DNA of 64,000 nucleotides, taken from assembly GCA_963921825.1 (NCBI GenBank), contig OY997588.1, forward strand, positions 9,128,001 to 9,192,000. The letters run 5' to 3'. The position numbers were made by a program, and so were the translations under genes. Shown here one piece after another: positions 1 to 11,412 of the stretch. Below the pieces are notes generated by a model. That model had not been told where the DNA came from, did not search any database, and saw nothing but the letters and a program-made list of their open reading frames with translations. This DNA comes from Erodium maritimum (Eukaryota > Streptophyta > Magnoliopsida > Geraniales > Geraniaceae). Positions within the stretch are counted from its first letter, which is position 1. The number at the start of each line of letters is the position of its first letter.

Positions 1-168
1 ATTATAATTAAGCTCTTATAATCCTCAACAGTATAATTAAAGATTTTGATTATTTTACTAATATTTAAGAAATATATAATTGGTATTATAAATATAAAAT
101 ATGTTTGTAGCATACTGTTAGCAATTTTGCTTTTGTCAACTTAACAGGTGAGAGGGGAAGATGCTAAC

Positions 169-1476
169 CTTTCAAGGGCGATGGTTGTTGCAGCAGCCAC
201 AACCGCCTAAGAATCAGAACAAGCAAAACAGAAATAAACATTTTGTATCAGTTCTCAACACAATATATAAGTACTTATACTTCTTTTTTTTCCTTTTCCT
301 CAATCTTGGAAATTTTTTATTTTCAATTTAGTCTTTTTTGTTATTTTTCATCCAAAGTACCTAAAATGTCTATAACACCCCTCACTAACAATCAAATTTA
401 TAAATTCATGTCGTTGATTTTCCAGAAACTCCTGAATGCTTATCTTCTCTTCTCTAACAACCTTCTTGGTGCCGGAGATTTCCACCTCTGGCAACCTCAA
501 AGGTTCAAGTTTTGGCATCCAAAAATCCCTTACAATAAGTACTCAATAATTTTTGGCATCCAAAACTTTTAATTACCTATAATCAAATAATAGAATGACT
601 CACAAATACATACACAAAGGGTTTGGAGGAAAATGATTTAGAAATGATTTTGTAGGAATCAATTGGCACATGATTTAGAGAAATCATTTGCAGAAAAAAA
701 AACTCTAAAAATTATTTGGAAAAAAAGAGAGTCAAAAACTCTGTAAAAGAAGAAAAAAATCAGGGATAGTTTTGATATTTTTTTTTAAAAAATTGATCAT
801 GTATTTGGTACATGACTATTTTCCGTCTAAAATTAAAAGAAAAATACCAAACTAATAATAAAACTTGCCCAGAAAAAAATTCTCCTACCTTGTTGGTTTT
901 TTTTACAGTTTGGCGATTTTTTTGTCCACTCCAACTTGTACTAAATGTTTTATTCTGACTATTTGTAAATATTATGAATTCAATATTTAGTACTTTGTTT
1001 CTATTGTTTATCCTACCTCAACCAAATTTGTGATCATCCAACATGAACTTGCATGAAATTCTAATATTAAAATTCTCATGATAACCCTTCAAAGCTTAAT
1101 ATAAGAAATAAATTCATAATATCACTCACTCATTTCCATTTTTTCAGAAAGCTGAATCGTAGACAGAAACAGTACTGACCGAGGAATGGGTGGAAGGGAA
1201 GCCTCCAGATAAAAGAGCAGTCTTCAAATCAAAGTCCTCGCCGTAAAAAAGAGTCGCAGCCAGAGGCTTCACCAGCTGCCCGACAGCCGCCGACCCAGCC
1301 GCCGCCATAAAAACCTTGTTGTGGGCGATTTCAACCATGTCCTCCAGCCTCAGCGCCGCCGCCGCCGCCACACTGACCCGATCTGGACGGTTCCTCTGTT
1401 TTTTGCCATTTCCGATGAACGGTTTGTCCGAAAAGGACATGGATCGGGAATAGCAGTGCTGCTGCAACATCATCAT
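169..1476 (-). CDS. DUF212 / acid phosphatase-vanadium haloperoxidase-related protein, 5' part (partial)
   Basis: Exon 1 is 1180-1476 (99 codons, starting MMMLQQHCYS) and exon 2 is 169-206 (38 bases). The gene then leaves the left edge. Exon 1 ends TCG|gtcagt in phase 0. A ttcttag acceptor at 207 opens exon 2, which reads AVVAAATTIALER and ends AG|gttagc. Across the junction the protein reads GGFPSTHSS then AVVAAATTIA, the family's GG(F/M)PS(S/T)HS signature that resembles the phosphate-binding motif of PAP2 enzymes. The Ser/Arg/Ala-rich N-terminus before residue 45 could be a plastid transit peptide (inference). It resembles Arabidopsis At3g12685 as I remember it. Biochemical function is unknown for the family. 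The remaining exons lie outside the window. Family call is firm, targeting is not. Confidence 0.85.
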
Positions 1477-4359
1477 GTCTGCGGAATTCCCTGACAGTGT
1501 CTCTGTCTCGACCTCAACATCGAAGTTATGATTGTGAAAGCTGACCTAACAAAAGGTCTGTTTGGTGAAGTTCGGTCGACCATTAACTAGGGTGTTGGGT
1601 GTTGACTTCGTTTTAGGCTGGATAATCCTATGTGTTTTGGACCATTTTTTTTCTTCTTAAAAACATATTTTAGATTTTATGTTCTAAGTTAACTAATATA
1701 AATATTTACGACTCAAAATCTGTTGTCCTCACACCAGCATTTCCGTTAGTTTCTCCAGCAACAAAGTACTCGATAGTGTCACCATTGGTGGTGGTGTTCG
1801 AAATCACTGTCGACGGTGGTGGTCTTGAAGGATTAATGATGATAGCTGTCGTGGCCCAACGGCGTCCAATAAAGTCACTTCTGACTATCCAACCTCCCTC
1901 CCTCCCCCCCCCCCCCCATGGAGAAGGATGTTAGACTTCTCGGTCACTACAAAAATATCAAAAGAGGTGGCTGGATTCAGCCCCATCTGCCACTCGACGC
2001 AATGAAGGAAACTCCACAACCTGGAATTATCATTTAGAGATCGCCATCCAAACACAACTAAGGATAGAACCCCTTTCCGAGATCACCTCTCATATTATTG
2101 TAAAACCATACGTCAGAGTCTTCTGGAACCCAAAGTATGGGTTTCCTGGGGGTACCTATCTCCTCCTCCGAGGAAGCAGTGGAGGGCCATGGGGAGTTGG
2201 CCGAATTGGGTTGACGTTGATACCTCATATGGAAGGACCGAAATGATAGATAGTCCAAGCCCGATAATGGAGACCTGTGAGGGAATCCTACGAGATTGGG
2301 AACCCCACATGATGACCAAGATGCAAGCTGTCTCAAAGAAGGGTGATGCGAGGTATGTACAACAGCCTCGCCAAGGAAAACAATTGTCCCTTTGTGCAAC
2401 AGATTTTGTGGGGTGACGTAAAATCCGCCATACTATTTTCAGTGCAAGCCCTGATCCCCCCAGTTCCTTGTGTTCTTCCTGATTACCTGTGTAACCGACA
2501 AATCCCCCTATTCTATAGCCATAGGTGTTTGGTCGAGTCACGAAATGTGTCGCCGTCTCTTAGTACCGCCCCAACAACAAGAGTCTGCCTCCTTTTTGTA
2601 TCCCCTGATATTATTAGGTATTTTATTATAGGGCTTAGCGTACTACCCTAAAGGATAGAACAATGCCTTACCCTTTTGATTTTATGTCTTTTCATGTTAT
2701 TTTTATTACCGCTTGTCTACATATTCTTTTGATTTTTGCATCAATAAAGTCTCACTTTATGCTAAAAACTAATATAAATATTTATTATAAGTTTAAAGAT
2801 GATGAGCGTTGATTTCTTCGAGGAGTCGTGATTCTCAATTACACATGTCTTGTCTTGCACATTCGACTAAGCATTTTCAAGTTGTGTGTATAAACACTTA
2901 TAGACGAGTTTTTGTTGGATATACATAGATGAAACGTTGAGTAAGATTACGATGATGAATAAGAAAGTTCATATTCAGTCCATGTACACCCGTCCCTGTT
3001 TTTTTTAGCGAAATGTACTACATTTATTAATTATAAAAAGAGTCAATGCAAAAACAGGGCCCATCAAAGGTCTATTTCTACAAAATCTATGACAACTGTC
3101 ACAACTCGCCTGTCAACATCTACCCACCCTAATTGTTGTCGAGATATCCCTATCTTAGTATTGTTTTTCGTATCTACTTAAGTTGGTATAATTAAAAATC
3201 AGAGTAAATATATCAAGTGAAATGGTTATACTTGTGGGTACTCACAACGGGTATATATACGTAACATGAGGATTTATGCACTAAAAACTAAGATCATATG
3301 ACATCAAATCTTAGTTCTTACTCCGCATATCACATGGAATTTTTTTTTTGATAATTCATATCACATGGAATTGAAACTCTAATAATTTAGATAAATAAAT
3401 TCATTAAAGCATACTCACTTCATTAAAGCAAAAAAAAAAAAAAACTTTGTTTGGGCTTCTTTTTTTACGGGCTTCTCTTTTTTGTTGGGCTTTGAGCTTT
3501 CATTTGATCAAATAAGTTGAAGTCCATTAATAACCTTTCACCATTCACTGGAGCAAACGGGCTTCTCTGCGTTTTTCTGGTCGTGAACCCAAATACCTCT
3601 CACGGTCTCACCCCCAACACCAAACTTCCATCGTGACTGCGTCGCCTCCAAATAGAGAGCCGTCTCGCCGGAAAACGCAGGTAATTTCTTCAAAAATCAG
3701 TTCAAATCAAGTTTAAGATCTTCTTTGCTCAATAATTTAGTCTTGATAGTTCGTGTGTTTGTTTAATATTTGTGCACCACAATCAAATCTGTTCTTATTT
3801 TGAAGGCCATAGCCAATATTGTTCACACCATTGTATCAAGTTTCAGTTAAAAATGATGAACATTGGTGTTACGGCACAAAAGTCTTTCAGGATTGATGTT
3901 TTGGGTTTGGTGGGTTTGTGTTGCTTTTTGTGTTTGGGTCTTTTACTCAACAATTACCCGATGATGAAATTGGTTCCAAAATGGTGATTCATTCAATTTC
4001 CATATAATTTGATAATCTAAATTTGGTTCATTCATTACTTATAAAAGAGCCATTGAAGCTACTGTTGCCTTTCACAATATTATTTAATGTCTCAAAATTT
4101 ATATTTGATAATCATGATTTGATTGTATAATATGTATTTGGGATAATTTTGGAGATTTGATTGTGTAATATGCATTTGGGATATTAATCGGTACCAAAGA
4201 TTAAACATGAGAAATTTGTATTATATATTTAGGTTTATAATCGGTACCTAAATATAAAGTGTCTGAGTTTAGAATTACATTTGAATTGTTATTCAAAATA
4301 TTAGTGTTTTTTGTATTATAATAGTCATCTATTTTGGTAATATTTATCTTATTTTATAT
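1477..4359. other. Intergenic spacer, no supported gene
   Basis: No conserved coding sequence was recognised. A C14 run lies at 1904-1917. CACTACAAAAATATC at 1945 resembles a CACTA-transposon terminus, but I found no partner end. Overlapping open frames at 2058-2650 have no recognisable domain. Around 3540-3680 the sequence looks like a GC-richer 5' UTR followed by a possible donor (CGCAG|gtaatt, 3680), which may be a non-coding first exon. No coding exon could be joined to it. Confidence 0.4.
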
Positions 4360-4368
4360 ATTTATTAA

Positions 4369-4831
4369 GGGTGAATTCCACTTCAGTACCCTAAATCTTT
4401 CATATTTCATTTAGAGTACCCTAAATCTTTTTTGTGTCATCTCAGTACCCTAAATCTTTCATATTTCATTTGGAGTACCCTAAATCTTTTGTGTCACCTC
4501 AATACCCTAAAATTTTATTAATTCCATTTTAGTACCCTAAACTTTCATTAATTTCATTTTAGTACCCATCGTTAACTTTACCATAATTTTGGTTGTTGAC
4601 GAGGGGTACTATGGTCATTTTACCTGTTTTGGATGGAAAATCATATGTAAAGTTAATGGTGGGTACTAAAATGGAATTAATGAAAGTTTAGGGTACCGAG
4701 GTGACACAAAAAAGATTTAGGGTACTCTAAATGAATTAATGAAAGTTTAGGGTACTGAAGTGACACAAAAAAGATTTAGGGTACTCTAAATGAAATATGA
4801 AAGATTTAGGGTACTGAGGTGGAATTATCCC
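4369..4831. mobile_element. Foldback (MULE-type) MITE, copy A
   Basis: The two halves are long inverted repeats built from a repeated phrase (TACCCTAAATCTTTCATATT and its complement). The ends are GGGTGAATTCCACTTCAGTA and, read inward from the right, GGGATAATTCCACCTCAGTA. Identical 9-base direct repeats ATTTATTAA flank it at 4360-4368 and 4832-4840. Nine-base duplications are typical of Mutator-like transposases. The loop (4601-4628, minus strand) carries the core also found in copies B, C and D. There is no coding capacity, so it would be moved in trans. Confidence 0.88.
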
Positions 4832-4840
4832 ATTTATTAA

Positions 4841-5991
4841 TTATCAATGGCTATCCCCGAAATAAATTTCTAGTCCCGCCGCTGGTGTCAGTGGACATTG
4901 AATTCGGGAATTAGTTTACAAGAATCTTATGGGTACATATAGATCCTAGGCAGTGTTTTTCCTTTTTCTTTTATTAATTAGTCAACATTCGTTGACCAAT
5001 ACGACAAAGACGAAATTGGGTATAGGACACAAAGCAGTGTCAGTGGGGCATCCGTTCATTTGGGTTACTGGGTGAGTTGTTGGGTTGGTCTTTGATTTGA
5101 GCCTGGAAAGCCCATGATGACATACAGCCCAGTATTCAGCCCACACACTGTCTGATTCGGTCTGGGCTTTTGGACCTTTGTTTTGAGTTTACATACCAGG
5201 TTATATCTTCTACCTCGTCATGATTTTAGCTGAATCTCTCTCTCTTCAGCAGCAGTTCAGGTTCTGCAGTTTCACTTTCAGGTTTCAATCTCCTCTGCCG
5301 ATTAGGGTAATTTTATGTATAAACCTACCTATACAAGCGCCTATATGTAGTTTTTGATCGGTTCCAGAGTTTTGTTGGTTTTTTTAGCCTGGAAATTTTG
5401 GAATTGATTCTGAAATTTTATTTGGTTTTGTTTTGGTTTCAATGATGTATTTTATAAGAGAGAATAATGCAGCATTGAATCGAAACTACTGGGTCTCAAT
5501 TTGGTTCTCTAATGATTTCAATTTTTTTGATTAGGTTCTGCACAATTTAGATGTATGGTTCAAATTTGAAATCTATAGTAGCGTATGAGAGTTTAGTGGC
5601 TGTGCTTTTGGTGAAGATTTTATACTCATCTGCGTTGAGACCTTTGAAGTTGTTTGGATTGATGTTCTTTTTATTACAGATTCTTTCCAATATCTGTTTC
5701 GTGCAAATTGGAGAGCTTATAGAATTTAGAGGGTTGCGACTGAATTCCAAAAGGGTAGAACAATAGGAATCAGTAGCTTGCTGACACGTGGAAGCACAGA
5801 TTTACAAAGAAACTTTGACAGGTTGGTGCTTCTTTTATATATATATATATATATGTTTTCTCTTGATAAAATGGTGCTATTCAAACTTTTTGGCGTTATT
5901 TTTGTCTCAGAAAATAAAGGGGTTTAGGGTTTTAGCAATCCAAAGCTGTTGGATGTTGTGGTTCTTCTTCTTCGCCACAATTGCTGCTTAA
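4841..5991 (+). promoter_or_regulatory. Upstream and 5' UTR region of the PPR gene
   Basis: No coding sequence was recognised. A pyrimidine-rich stretch at 5230-5310 (TCTCTCTCTTCAG, then GATTAGG|gtaatt) looks like a 5' UTR exon with a donor. The PPR start codon follows at 5992, so the gene probably has a 5' UTR intron (inference). A short TA microsatellite lies at 5837-5854. Confidence 0.4.
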
Positions 5992-8475
5992 ATGGTTTTC
6001 AGATCGGTTCGATCCGTTTGCAATCACCTTAAGCTATCCACCCTCAAGCCTCTCTCCACTTCCGTCCTCCAGTCTTCATGCTCCATCAGCTCAAGCTCAG
6101 TTTCAGACTCTCCGACCACTGCCAATGGAACCAGAGCTGCTTTACCGAACCACTTCTATGGGTTTAACTCCAACCGCGTCGCCGAAACCTTGAACAGCTT
6201 CAAACGGGAGCCCAGTCTCGCGTGGTCCTTCTTCCATGATTTGAAGGAACGAGGGTTTCGTCACGATCTCGCTACTTATGCTGCTCTAATCAGGGTTCTG
6301 TGCAACTACTCGCGTTTCGAGGACCAGGTGATTTCTATCTTGTTCGAAATTATTCGATCCAGTGAAAATAGATTGAATTGTGATTTGGGTTTTGAAATTT
6401 CTGATTTGCTTAATACCCTTTTGGGTGGGATTAATATTGAGAAGGAGAATGAGAGTGTTGATAGCGGTGGTGGTAAGCAATCGAGTTGGGATGTGCATAT
6501 TCGAGTTATTGATGTGTTCATTAAGGCTTATGCTAATGAGGGAAAATGTCCTGAGGCTTGTGATATTTTGTTTCGGGCAAGCAAACTTGGATTATTTGCC
6601 CGTATGCATTCATGCCATTTTCTTTTGAGATGCTTGATTCAACATGGCAAAGTGGATATGGCTTTGGATACCTATAAGGAGCTGAAGAAGCTCGGTTTTA
6701 AGTGTAATGTGCATACCTTTTCCATTGTGATCAAGGCACTCTCCAAGCTTGGTAAGGTGGGAGAAGCTGCAACCGTGTTCGAAGACATGGAGGAAGCTGG
6801 GATAACCCCTGACCTTTGCACTTGCAATACTTTTATTGAAGGGCTCTGCAAAAATGGCTTGTCTACTTTTGGGTATCAGTTACTCCAAGATTTGAGAAAG
6901 GCTAATGTGCCATTTAACACCTATGCCTATGCTACAGTGATTCATGGCTTTTCTAGGGAGTTGAAATTAGAAGAAGCACAAAATGTCTTAATTGACATGG
7001 AAAAACAAGGCTTGCTCCCTGATACGTATTGCTATGAGAGCTTGATCCGTGGGCACTGCAAAGCCTCGAACTTGCAACAAGCCCTGGCTCTGCACAATGA
7101 TATGGTATCAAAGGGTATTGAGTCCAACTTCATGATTGCCAGCTTTATTCTTAAATGCTTATGCACACTCCACAAGTTTTCACAAGTATTTGAACAATTT
7201 AATGAATTCAAAAGATCAGGTGTTTCTCTTGATGGTATTGCATACAATTTTGCTGCTGATGCGTTGTGCAAAATGAGGAAAGTAGAAGAAGCTGCAGAGT
7301 TGCTTGAAGAAATGAGGAGTATGGGAATGGATTTAGATATTGTGCACTACACTACCCTGATCAACGGATACTGCCTCAGGGGAGAACTTTATGATGCATT
7401 GGTTATATTTGATGAAATGAGGGGAATCGGATTTGAGCCTGACATGGTTACCTATAATGTCCTTGCTGGTGGGTTTGCCAGAAATGGTCTTGTACAGGAG
7501 GTATTTGACCTTCTGGAGTATATGAAAACACAAGGTTATAAACCTGACACTGCTACAAACAGTGTGATAGTGGAAGGTTTCTGTAAAGCAGGCAAAGTTG
7601 AGGAAGCTAAAGACTTCTTAGACAAGCTGCCTTATAAAGACCTGGACAACGAGGCTGCAATGATCATTGGGCTTTGCGAAGCCAATCAAACAAAAAAAGC
7701 ATTCAAACGTTTTATGGATCTTGCCAAGCACGGGTATTCATTGAAATTAGGTTCTTGCTTTAAACTGCTCACCAATCTTTGTTCAGAACATGATGGTGAC
7801 AAAGCACTTCTGTTGTTCAAGACTTTGTTATCTTTGAATGTGGAACCTAGCAAATTGATGTACAGCAAGCTCATAGCTTTTTTTTGCCGGGTTAGAGATA
7901 TGAGCAATGCACAATTGGTCTTTGATAATTTAATTGTCAGAGGTTTAACTCCCGACTTCGTTGTTTACAAAGTAATGATAATAGTGTATTGTAGAGTTAA
8001 TGATCTTGACAAGGCCTATGATCTTCTTCTGGATATGAAAAATAGAGGGATTAAGCCTGATGTCATGATTTACACAGTTTTGCTTCAGGGTCTTGTGAAA
8101 AAAAATCGCCCATCTTCATTCTTGGCTGCAAGATATAAGAAAAAAAGATTCGACATCTCCTCTCTTTGGAGAGAAATGAAGGATATGGAAGTACAACCCG
8201 ATGTCATTTGTTTCACTGTTCTGATTGATGGGCTTTGTAAGGCAAATAACCTTCAGGATGCTATTAAGCTCTTTAACCGAATGATTGAGACTGGTTTGCA
8301 ACCCGATGTAGTCACATACACAACTCTTTTGTCTGCTTGTTTCCAAGGGGAAGATATTGATAGGGCTACAGACCTTCTTAGAGATATCAATTTCAAGGGA
8401 TTACAGCCTGATGCCCGTATTCTATCGGTTTTGAGGCAGGGTATTATGAAAGTTAATGGGATGCAATTGAAGTGA
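5992..8475 (+). CDS. P-class pentatricopeptide repeat protein, probably mitochondrial
   Basis: This is an intronless frame of 827 codons, as is usual for plant PPR genes. The first 40 residues (MVFRSVRSVCNHLKLST...) are rich in Ser, Arg and Leu and poor in acids, which fits a mitochondrial presequence. From about residue 85 the protein is a series of 35-residue PPR motifs, for example TYAALIRVLC, TFSIVIKALSKLGKVGEA, HYTTLINGYCLRGELYDA, TYNVLAGGFARNG and CFTVLIDGLCKANNLQDA. Many end with the PD pair typical of P-type repeats. There is no E, DYW or SMR tail, so RNA binding, stabilisation or processing is more likely than editing. The closest relative I can suggest from memory is Arabidopsis At2g26790, which is unverified. 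The RNA target is unknown. Confidence 0.95.
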   Translation: MVFRSVRSVCNHLKLSTLKPLSTSVLQSSCSISSSSVSDSPTTANGTRAALPNHFYGFNSNRVAETLNSFKREPSLAWSFFHDLKERGFRHDLATYAALIRVLCNYSRFEDQVISILFEIIRSSENRLNCDLGFEISDLLNTLLGGINIEKENESVDSGGGKQSSWDVHIRVIDVFIKAYANEGKCPEACDILFRASKLGLFARMHSCHFLLRCLIQHGKVDMALDTYKELKKLGFKCNVHTFSIVIKALSKLGKVGEAATVFEDMEEAGITPDLCTCNTFIEGLCKNGLSTFGYQLLQDLRKANVPFNTYAYATVIHGFSRELKLEEAQNVLIDMEKQGLLPDTYCYESLIRGHCKASNLQQALALHNDMVSKGIESNFMIASFILKCLCTLHKFSQVFEQFNEFKRSGVSLDGIAYNFAADALCKMRKVEEAAELLEEMRSMGMDLDIVHYTTLINGYCLRGELYDALVIFDEMRGIGFEPDMVTYNVLAGGFARNGLVQEVFDLLEYMKTQGYKPDTATNSVIVEGFCKAGKVEEAKDFLDKLPYKDLDNEAAMIIGLCEANQTKKAFKRFMDLAKHGYSLKLGSCFKLLTNLCSEHDGDKALLLFKTLLSLNVEPSKLMYSKLIAFFCRVRDMSNAQLVFDNLIVRGLTPDFVVYKVMIIVYCRVNDLDKAYDLLLDMKNRGIKPDVMIYTVLLQGLVKKNRPSSFLAARYKKKRFDISSLWREMKDMEVQPDVICFTVLIDGLCKANNLQDAIKLFNRMIETGLQPDVVTYTTLLSACFQGEDIDRATDLLRDINFKGLQPDARILSVLRQGIMKVNGMQLK

Positions 8476-9511
8476 GCACTATGGGAGATGCAAAGTTGGA
8501 CATGGACTCTTTTGACTACATGCTATTAGACAACGTCCAACAGAAGGACCTTTGACAAAATTGCTGAATTTAGATCCAATCCGTATGTGCCGCTGGATGA
8601 ACCCCAAATCTATATGGAAGCATTTTGAGGTAGAGATCACTGTAATACATGCCATGAATCCATTTCTGGATGCTGTATACTAATTATGAATGCTGGTTTT
8701 GCAGACTTTTCATTAGCCTTCTTGGAAGTGAAGCCATCTGCTCGCAGGTAATTTTAGCGTTATATTTTTTATTTAGATTTTCCTTCATTGTATGGAGGAT
8801 TCTCACTCCACATTCATTTTCCCTTAAGCCTAAGCATTCTTTTGGGAGACTAAGTGTCCTTTACCTTCACCCTGTTTAATCTATTACTCCAATCATAATA
8901 ATAGTCATTTCCCTTTGCTGTTACAAATAGAATTTCGGAGTACCTGAAACGAGGAATGTTTTGCTGGAGAATGAAACGAGTAAAGGTATCAAGTAGAAAT
9001 ATAAACAACATCAAAATCCCCAACTTGAGAGAGCTTTGTCGAAGATGACAAATCTTGTCTCTCCGTGTGTGTATATAGATATGTCTACAGGCAGATACAT
9101 TTACTATTGCCTCCTGTCATTTTCTCCCCTTTGAATATGCTCGATTTTGATGTCCATATTGAATTGCGGACCTTTCTATTAGTGAATTATGTTTTCTGGT
9201 TTGATTTATCCTCTAGCTCTCCCCTGGTTTTGTTTAGTAGAGTATATGTGGTGTCACTCTTTGCTTCTTACATTATCTCAATCTTGTCTTATAGATTATC
9301 ACCCATTGTCATCTCCCTCACTAAATCGAGAAGCTTGATGAAAAAAGTCGAATCACGTTTAAGATTGTTTGCGGTGAAGATCAACAGGCAAATACGTTGT
9401 AAGAAAATAGATTCAACACACTGCTTATGTGTCTCAGGTTGTAAGAATTTTGTTAGCCAAGTGATACATATCCAAAAAATTTCAGATATATCTGATCTTT
9501 TTGTACAAAAG
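8476..9511. other. Gap between convergent PPR and kinase genes
   Basis: This stretch holds the 3' flanks of the two convergent genes. No further coding sequence was recognised. A TTTTGCAG|ACTTTT acceptor-like site near 8700 may mark a spliced 3' UTR of the PPR gene. Confidence 0.35.
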
Positions 9512-11412
9512 CTAAAAATACTCAAAATCTACGTAAGAATCATTATTTTTTTCATCATTAGTGTTGATTTTACCATCGTTATCCATTTTATCTATATCCT
9601 TCTTCTTGGTCTGGTCAGGCTCTTTACTCGCGAATTTGGAGAAGTCAACCGGGTCAGGTATGTGCGGCGGGAGGGAGCTCCGGACCAGAGCCCAGGCCAC
9701 TCCATCGAAAAACGGGTGTTGCTTGATCTCCGTCGCCCCCCTTTTGTATGCGATCCTCTTGTGCGGCTCTTTAACCAGCAATCCACGTATCAGGTCCCTT
9801 GCCGTGGCACTTGCTTTCGGAGAATCTTGGAACCTCAACGGCTGCCCCACCACGTTGAAGAGGGTCGCCCGGTTCCCAGCTCCCTTGAACGGCGTCGTCC
9901 CGTGCAAGAGCTCGTACAGGAAGATCCCAAAAGTCCACCAGTCTACTGCGCTCCCGTGCCCCTCCCCGCGTATGATCTCCGGGGCCAGGTACTCGTGGGT
10001 CCCGACAAACGACATTGACCGCACGTTTGTGGGCTCCGCCATGAGCTCCGGGAGCGACCCGTTGATGAAGAGACCGAAATCGGATTTTGATTTCCGATTC
10101 TTCTTGGTGGGCAAGATCCGGGGAAAGAAGTTGGAGGTTTGCGTGCTGGTGCTGGTGTCGTCTAAAATTCCGAACCCAGTGGCTCCCCCGCTGACGGAGG
10201 AGGATTTGACCAGCGTCGGGCTGACGGAGCACCGAAGGGAGAGGTCGAAGTCTGAGAGCATGATGTGACCTTCGTCACGTACGAGGACGTTTTCGGGTTT
10301 CAGGTCTCTGTACACTACGCCTAACATGTGCAGGTATTCTAGAGCCAACAATACCTCGGTCGCATAGAACCTGTTAAATACATGATTAACTTGATCAGTT
10401 CTTTCATCAGACTTTTGTTCTTGTTAGGTTAATGCAATAACTTACCCACAAACACATAATTGCAGAAAAAAAAACACACGACAATTAGTTGCGTTACGAA
10501 TTATTCACACGACAACCAGATGCATTATGAATTGTCCGCATCACTAATAACTATAATGTACTTTTCTACACAATAATTAGGTACATTATAAAAATCCACA
10601 TAGTATGACACGGACAATTTATAATGTATCTTGTTGCAGTGAAGACAAAGTACATTATTGTAAATAACTTAAAATGTATTTGATTATCGTGTAGACAATT
10701 GATAATGGATCTGATTTATCGTTATTTCCTCGTTTGTTTGTGGAAAATCTATAGTTTGTTTTTTATTTTGTACTTAACCTTGACCTCTTTGTTTGTAGGG
10801 ACTGAAACTACGTTCTACTCGCGCTCATATAATGGTAAGAAAATGTAATTACCGAGCAGCCTCTTCGGTAAAATGTTTGTTGGGTTGCTTCTGACGCAAG
10901 GAATGAAGATTGCCTCCGCTGCAAAACTCCATCACCAAGCAATAGAACTTGTCGGTCTCAAAATAAGAGTACAGGGTAGGCAGAAACGGATGGTCGAGCA
11001 TCGCCATGATCTCCCTCTCGGTCTGCGACCTCAGCAGCTTGTTCCTGCTCGCCAGGGACGCTTTGTCCATAACTTTCATAGCGAAGTAGGCGTCGGTTCC
11101 TCTCAGCTGGACCAGGTACACGCTCCCGATGTCCCCGTAACCGAGCCGCTTCAGGAGCCTGAAGTCGTTGAGCCCCAGCGGCCCTGCTCTGGTGGCGCTG
11201 TTGATAGCGTCCCATCGGACGTCGCCCCCTGTGTGGGGTTTGAACGGAGCTGCCGAGGAGCTCTCTATGCTGTTGCTCCGGCTCCCCGTGGCTCGGTGGT
11301 GGCTGGTTTTTGACTCTGTGGGTGCGATTTGGTGCTCCTGATGATGATGAGGCCTTGGGTTCGGCAAGGGCACGTTGAGACTCATGCTTGGCTTGACCAC
11401 TCTCGGGTTCAT
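9512..11412 (-). CDS. AGC VIII protein kinase, AGC1.5/1.6/1.7 type
   Basis: There are two exons, 10853-11412 and 9512-10370. They join in the Arg codon of EEAA(R)FYATEV (donor CG|gtaatt, acceptor ttaacag|G) and give about 472 residues. Visible motifs are the Gly-rich loop [11 protein letters not shown] (91-101), ATP lysine in AMKVMDKA (K113), catalytic YRDLKPEN (D209) and SDFD in place of DFG (227-229), the plant AGC VIII hallmark. A roughly 70-residue insertion precedes the activation segment [13 protein letters not shown]. The C-terminus ends DFEYF, an FxxF PDK1-docking motif. [18 protein letters not shown] is characteristic, in my recollection, of AGC1.5/1.6(RHS3)/1.7, which act at the plasma membrane in polar growth of pollen tubes and root hairs. 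Substrates cannot be read from sequence. D6PK-type kinases are the nearest alternative. Confidence 0.96.
10440..10720. repeat. Degenerate tandem array in the kinase intron
   Basis: The 482-base intron contains diverged 30-35-base units with alternating cores such as GCATTATGAATTGTCCGC, ATAATGTACTTTT, GTACATTATAAAAATCC and ATTTATAATGTATC. Some are in inverted orientation. Unit borders are approximate. Confidence 0.4.

Noticed and set aside
1945..1960. CACTACAAAAATATC, like a CACTA-element end
   Set aside because: No complementary inverted end or 3-base duplication was found nearby.
2058..2651. Overlapping open frames on both strands, up to 142 codons
   Set aside because: No domain, no splice or promoter support, and overlapping frames on both strands suggest chance in GC-mixed decayed sequence.
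9065..10018. 317-codon plus-strand open frame
   Set aside because: It is antisense to kinase exon 2 and its 3' flank. The minus strand carries the complete conserved kinase domain.
9561..10268. 235-codon plus-strand open frame
   Set aside because: Also antisense to the conserved kinase exon, with no recognisable domain.
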